NCBI GenBank assembly: GCA_050084515.1
Contig: CM114273.1
Location: 9,238,001 to 9,302,000 of the forward strand
Reading direction: 5' to 3'
Length of the DNA stretch: 64,000 nt
DNA from: Blasia pusilla
Taxonomy: Eukaryota > Marchantiophyta > Marchantiopsida > Blasiales
Positions 58,454 to 64,000 of the stretch are shown here, piece after piece. The position numbers and the translations under genes are program-made. The notes under the pieces were generated by a model. The model worked only from the letters and a program-made list of their open reading frames with translations, made no database searches and was not told where the DNA came from. How positions within the stretch are numbered: position 1 is the stretch's first letter; every line of letters starts with the position of its first letter.

Positions 58454-61400
58454 ATGGAGTCGATTCAGCAGTCTTCCGCAGATGCCCACAACAGCCCTCC
58501 CAAGCACCTTATTCAGTCGGAATCAACAGGTAGCACCATTGAGATTATCCGGTCTGAATCAACAGGTAGCGCAGTTGAGATTTTTCGGACAGAATCAACA
58601 GGTAGCGCAGTTGAGATTTGTCGGACTAAATCAACAGGTAGCTCTATTGTCATTTTTCCGCAAGCACCTTTCTCTTTATTTTTCTACTCTGCTCTTGTTT
58701 TCTTCCCCCTCCTTTTCTTGCCGTCTTCTTCTTTAGTCAAGAGAGCACATGTTTTTCTACTGTCGCATCGGGGTCTTGGTTCGTGCAGAATCATGTTTGA
58801 GTGACTTTCGGTAATGTGTTTGTGTATTAAAAAGGTTAGCTTCGTCTTTGTGTGATCTTCTTACGCAAGCGCTGAAAGTAATTTCCCAGATGATCAGTGC
58901 CTCCTAAGGAATAGAAAGCATGTTTTGGTCATTAGTGTAATTCATCAATTGTAGAGGTTCTGGGTTGCTGGATAAAGTTGATGAGACAATAAGTGTTAAC
59001 AAGTGATGCAATTCGAGTTGGTAGCCTGAAGAGGACGTAAACCTTTAAGGATCAGAGGAACTAGAACTTGGACATGGAGTATTATACTGGCACCGCAGTG
59101 GTATAGCCAGTATCGCGCATCGATAAGTGTTAACACATGATGCTATTGGAGTTGGTAGCCTGAAGATGACGTAAACCTTTAAGGAAGTAGAACTTGGACA
59201 TCGAGTATTATACTGGCACCGCAGTGGTATTGCCAGTATCGTGTATCTTGGCTGGAAGCTTTCACTTCTATGACTGCCAATTCTTATCTAAGTCCACCAG
59301 AGGCTAGATAAAAGTTGGCTTGGGTTCAAGATTAAACCGTCAACATCATTCACTTGGTCAACGAGTCCGCTTGATCAGTCTGATCCCACGAGAGCTTAGG
59401 GAGTCTCACAAACCTTGTGTCTTAGTTGACTATCCTGTTAGCCGAGGCAACGAAGCTCGATTGGCTTGGGGAAATTAGAATTGCAAGTTCTTTCTCAATT
59501 GTCTAGCTTCAGCTTGGATAGTATGAGCGTGTATGTCCAAAGGATCTGGATACTGAGTTGAGTTAGTACAACAAAGTGCTCTTGCATTGTGCTATCCATA
59601 CTGAGATAGAAGTAGCAGGATTATCACAGGGGTGGTTTGTTACATGGATGTTGGGTGGTGTCTGTATTCTTGGTTCACTTGAAATCTGTGTATTCCTAGC
59701 AGCTCTCTCCTCTTAGCGAGTCTTAATACTTTAAGGCATGAAGCATAGGGATTGGGTGAGGCTCCTACTGCCGTCAACACGCCTAGTAGATATCAGCTCC
59801 GCCCTAGATTTCACATGTATTTTATCTGCGTACGCTTCTTACTCCTGACTTTCTTCACTCTCGATTCCGTCCATATCCACCCTGACAATATGAGCAGCAT
59901 CACTTCCACCATCGGACAATCTGAGCAGTACTACATCCAGCATCAGGTTTCTTATATCAAATGCAGCAGCGGGATCGGTAATAGGCAAAGGTGGGGCAAC
60001 GATCAGCGAGTTTCAAGCTCAGTCAGGTGCAAGGATTCAGCTATCTAGAAATCACGAATACTTTCCAGGCACCACAGATCGAATCATCCTCATAAGTGGT
60101 ACTGTCAGTGAGATTTTGACTGCTCTTCATCTTATCCTCTCCAAGATTCTGACAGAGGTACATCTCTGGCACTCAACCTGCTGTTAGTATGATGTCTTGC
60201 TTCATCTACAGCGCCCCTTTTCAGAGATTTTGAGCAGACAAATGTGATTCTGGAATTTGCAATATTGTGGGAGGTATTTTAGGTGAGATTATGGGGTTGT
60301 TTTGCTTTGTAGTATATCTCCGTGGGCTCATACTAATGTTCCTGTTGTGTGGATTTTTAATTTCGGAGTAGGCAGAGGATGAGGCTGATGGTGACCAAAA
60401 GTTGAACCAAGTCAGGCTGATCGTGCCAAATAATGTTTGTGGAGCAATTATTGGCAAGGGAGGTTCCACTATCAAGTACGTGAGCCACTTTCATGGTTTT
60501 ATCATACCTCTTTATGCCTTCTCTTCTTTTGAAAGGGCTCCACTATCTTCAGAAATGCTCAGTCTGCGTTGTCTGTTCTTCCAGTGAGATCTCAACTTCG
60601 CTGCTTTGTGAGTTTTGCCAAGAGATGTGATAAGTCTGCTTGAGTGTAATGCTCTAGAATACTTCAGACCTACAACATGGGGTTTTTGTGAGAACTACAC
60701 ATTGTCACTAATTGAATATCATGACAATTAGGCAGTCAGTTCAAAGTTTACAGTTTATTCTTCTTGCTGGAATTCAACTTAGCCTATTCTGTATGGTTGC
60801 TGTAGGAGTTAACCAGATGGCCAACATAGAAACATGGATATAACGTCCTTGAATGCTATTGGAATTGAACTGTGCTGGTCAAACAGAGCTTTTGTGGAGG
60901 ATTCAGGTGCAAATATAAAGCTGTCATCACAAGACCAGACCATTGCAGGAGTGAGCGACCGGATGGTGACAATCACTGGAACTCTTGAACAGCAACTACG
61001 AGCAGTCGATAGTATAATCTCCAAGCTGTCTGAGGATCCCAACTATTCCCAGTATGCTAATACTCCTATTGCTTATCCCGGTAAGTACTGACTCGTCTTT
61101 TTTGTTTGGGTCAAAACAGCTTTCATTGGTCTTGCCTCAAGTTCCTGTCCCAGTAAAAGTTTTTAACGTATATATCTAATCACAGTTTCGGCTTTCAAGG
61201 AATGGGACTTCTTGGTATGCAAGGAACGCGAGGACGTTTTGTAGGTTCTCCCATCCAACAGCCTGGTTATGGTGCTTTGTCGTTTGGTTCTGGTGGATCT
61301 GCACACACCAGGAGTAAGGTATGCTGTAAATAAAAATCGTGGTCATTATCATTACCATGTTGAGTAAGCTTTTTCTCTCCCAAGTTGGTGCCTTTCAATA

Positions 61401-62112
61401 AATAAATGCATCTTGTTTCGAGCTGTTGTGCATACCTGATGTGAGCCATGAAAATCATGGTTGTGCAGGGTGTGATGCCTCCACTAGTTGGCCTTCGCTC
61501 TCCTGTCCAAATTACTTTACCTGTTGTCGAAGCAGGACCGCTCACAACATCTCTAACTGTAGCTGTGCCCGATGACCGCATCGGGGCCATTGTTGGTCGT
61601 GCTGGGAAAACCATCACTGAAATTCAGCAGGTCCGTCTATTCTGACCATGCCCATCTACTTCATGTCACCAGATTGGTGAGGTTGGAATTGAAACTGAAG
61701 CTATGGTTTTTACGTGAAAAGAATCTGTATCCTCTTCTTGTTGCGACATTTAAATTGAATCTGATGGAAATCTCTTGGTCGTGGTGCATGTGCAGGCAAG
61801 TGGTGTCAAAATCAAGATATCGGATCGAGGGGACTTTGTGGCTGGCACCAAACACCGGTGTGTTTCTTGCTTTCTGTGTCATCCATGATCTTACAAATGT
61901 GTATGAGACACTCCTTTCATGTACATAGAAATGTTCTTATCCAGCGATGTTCCTCAGGCAGTGGTGACAGTATGTTTCTGAGATTTCTCCCTCTGATGAA
62001 TATGTGATGCAGAAAGGTAACTATTGCCGGAACTGCCAATGGTGTGCGCATAGCCCAGCACTTGTTGACTCAAAAGGTCCAACAAAGTTTCGCATCTGAA
62101 TATGAAAGGTGA
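58454..62112 (+). CDS. BTR1: Triple-KH RNA-binding protein (BTR1/PCBP/NOVA type)
   Basis: Eight coding exons: 58454-58529 (or a later donor, see the 36-bp repeat), 59898-60157, 60372-60475, 60887-61080, 61200-61318, 61469-61630, 61796-61857, 62013-62112. Phases agree and the sum is 1077 nt, 358 residues. Exon 1 gives [22 protein letters not shown]1: [42 protein letters not shown]2: [42 protein letters not shown]3: [40 protein letters not shown]. The GxxG loops are GKGG, GKGG and GRAG. A Gly/Pro-rich linker separates KH2 and KH3. The family binds single-stranded RNA in nucleus and cytoplasm; Arabidopsis BTR1 was named for binding tomato mosaic virus RNA. The acceptor of exon 2 is a GAGCAG tandem site. 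Confidence 0.92.
58517..58660 (+). repeat. 36-bp tandem repeat carrying four in-phase splice donors
   Basis: Four units of 36 bp encode [36 protein letters not shown] and [11 protein letters not shown]. Each has ACAG/GTAGC, so donors fall after 58529, 58565, 58601 and 58637, all phase 1. Any can join the phase-1 exon 2. Confidence 0.85.
58991..59250. repeat. Tandem duplication (~134 bp) in intron 1
   Basis: Two copies begin AAGTGTTAAC at 58991 and 59125. They share GAGTTGGTAGCCTGAAGA, GACGTAAACCTTTAAGGA and TATACTGGCACCGCAGTGGT. Confidence 0.9.
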
Positions 62113-63533
62113 TTCCGAGTACAGACAGGGAAGGAGGTAGGAAAGGACGGCAATAAAAGCCATCGTTTATTTGCACCGGCTCCTAAGTGGAGGTGATGGT
62201 TTTGGAAGTCTTGCTGGAGCTATTAAATAAGGGAAGAGGAATAGGACAAGTCAGGAAATTTATGTGCAGCATGAAGAGTTATGAATGGAGACTGTTTAGA
62301 AAGCAGCCCGCAAGGCATCTCTACCAAGCGTCTCTACTGCACATATTAACCAGGAGGTGGGATGTTTTCGGAATAAAGGGATTTGTACATTATGGAAAGT
62401 GAAGAGTATATAGTAAGGATTTTTTTACATTTTGAGAGGAAACTCAAATTTCTTTTGCAAATTAAGATGCCAAAAGATGTTTTCATATCATTTAGTAAGT
62501 AATAAGAATCGTATATCATAACATGGTATATTTGGGTCATCGGGTCATCGCCCAATTTTCTCCACATTTACAGCATTTATAGTTCCAACATGATTGAATG
62601 AATCGTGGTCACCAAATTGGCCAATACTATCTTCACATGGAAGAGCGAGCGATTGCTGTAATACATTTTCTAATTAGTTTATAAATTTATGACTTTAATT
62701 TATGAAGTGGATGATGTCGGTGACTGTCATGGGCTATTCGTGTTTCATCATCCATGATCATTGAAAACATTAAGAAATTTTTTTGATTTTCCAATTTCTA
62801 ACTAGTCCATGAGATTGACAGGAAATATAATGAATATCCACGGAGAACTGAGTTGAGGTTTCCATTTCTGAAAATGCTTGAAATATGCTCAACTTAATAA
62901 AATTTTCTAAATTCTTTTTCTAGTATTTTTTAAATTTATGTACGTTTATGACTCAAAGAAAAATTGAATGTTGTGGAAAACATGGCATGTTCAGACGTTC
63001 TTATATGATTTGCCTACACAAAATGGGGAGAGTATGACTGCGGAGACTCCCGGTGGCTAGAAGGTCAAAATCAATACAAAATGGGGAGTGTATGACTGCA
63101 GAGACTCTCGGTGGCTAGAAGGTCGAAGTCAATACACCCAGGAGGGGAAAGTGGATGGACATTGGTGGCGGTAATCTCTATTTTGTTCAAACTTCCTCAA
63201 GACACATGAACAATTCAGGGTTTACTAGCACCACAGGAAAATGTCAAGTAGTGAAAGAGAATAACATTCGATCAATCCTCTTCCTACCCATTAAAAGAAA
63301 GCAAACTATTCAATCCTCTTCCAACCATCTCGGCTCAAACTGGCAAGGAAATGACAATATGGTTGAAGTGTGCATTAAAGCACCGAGAACTACAAGATGC
63401 ATGCCAAGAAAGAGAACTGCGGTGTGTGGAATCTGAATAGCCTCTTGGAAACTAAAGATAAAAGAGAGGAATTCAGAGTTTTGATTGGTTAGACAGGTGT
63501 CTATATAATTAATAGGACTGTAACTGTTACCAT
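62113..63533. other. 3' UTRs and intergenic region between convergent genes
   Basis: Holds the 3' UTR of the KH gene and that of the minus-strand DENR-like gene. AT-rich in the middle. A 58-bp direct repeat lies at 63018-63135 (CAAAATGGGGAG, GTATGACTGC and GGTGGCTAGAAGGTC in both units). No gene is recognised. Confidence 0.5.
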
Positions 63534-64000
63534 CTAGCCATTAGCTGGAACTTTCCTTCCATCTTCAATAAAATAAATGGCAGATTCAGGTACCTGAGAA
63601 AGTATAACAATCATGAACTGATCAGAAAATGATGAGGTGTGCAAATAAGATCCTCTAAAGGCACAAGTTACCTGTCTTCCTGAAGTCTACACACTAAATT
63701 CTGCTTTATATGGAATGTCTGGCATGGTAACCTTCAATTTACAACTACTTGTACACGATAAGGTTTTGATATCAAGCAGAGGAGGTATGTATGCACTTAC
63801 GTTTGACCAAGTCTCTGTGATGAATTCCACTATATCATACATGATGTCTCCTTGAACATCTATTTGCTCCTTTTCAGTTGGGCCCTACAGAAACCAAGAC
63901 ATTTCATCACAAAGAGTTAAAAATGAGCTACATGAATTTGTCCCAGACTAGACTCCTACTCCAAGCAAAATTTAGGTCCCTGATTCCAGCATTTGGGAGA
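63534..64000 (-). CDS. DENR-like translation factor (SUI1 domain), C-terminal end, partial
   Basis: Two final exons on the minus strand: 63884-63801 (GPTEKEQIDVQGDIMYDIVE, FITETWSN) and 63593-63534 (VPESAIYFIEDGRKVPANG, stop). Introns are GT-AG and phase 0. The text closely follows the end of plant density-regulated protein homologs, whose SUI1 domain works with an MCT-1 partner in re-initiation and recycling on 40S ribosomes. Conserved are the 'IDVQGD...DIVEFI...W' strand-helix and the short C-terminal tail. The upstream exons run off the window. No coding exon is seen between 63885 and 64000, which should be intron. Confidence 0.85.

Noticed and set aside
58033-58507. Minus-strand open frames opposite the KH gene start
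   Set aside because: Ser/Leu/Phe-rich antisense of a purine-rich leader; no domain.

Overview
This window is nuclear DNA from a land plant. It holds four intron-containing genes whose products have close plant counterparts: a plastid-type heavy-metal-associated (HMA-fold) protein at 4.0-5.3 kb (+), a PTEN2-type lipid/protein phosphatase at 6.5-13.0 kb (-), a triple-KH RNA-binding protein of the BTR1/PCBP type at 58.4-62.1 kb (+), and the 3' end of a DENR-like (SUI1-domain) translation factor at 63.5-64.0 kb (-). The mix of decayed L1-type LINEs, copia, gypsy, Helitron, CACTA and MULE-like remnants fits a large, transposon-rich genome. A fern or lycophyte is a guess only; nothing here fixes the lineage.

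Layout. 0-3.4 kb: minisatellite, two dispersed repeats, a long TC microsatellite beside a perfect foldback, and a complete 424-bp non-autonomous Helitron. 3.4-14.6 kb: the HMA and PTEN2 genes, free of recognisable transposons. 14.9-57.2 kb: a nested transposon block. In order it has a Helitron helicase fragment, a LINE split by a copia element, a transposase-like remnant, LINE fragments (one carrying a CACTA transposase piece), the other half of the copia-in-LINE structure in opposite orientation, a decayed autonomous Helitron (Rep + Pif1 helicase, minus strand), a GC-rich gene-leader-like patch, a gypsy body flanked by two divergent LINE 5' ends, a nearly complete LINE, and a LINE nested in a Helitron tail. 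57.2-64 kb: the KH gene and the DENR-like gene.

Most notable: (1) one LINE family whose 5' ends consist of tandem ~177-bp monomers in front of ORF1, seen in three separate copies, and whose 3' end is a small GACCC-TTT-GGGTC hairpin followed by a TTTACCA repeat tail; (2) one copia-in-LINE insertion found as two complementary halves in opposite orientation about 7 kb apart, tied together by matching LINE breakpoints with a short target duplication; (3) a 36-bp tandem repeat in the first exon of the KH gene in which every unit offers an in-phase CAG/GTAG splice donor; (4) several Helitron ends with a shared 3' terminus. All transposon reading frames examined carry stops, frameshifts, deletions or altered catalytic residues.
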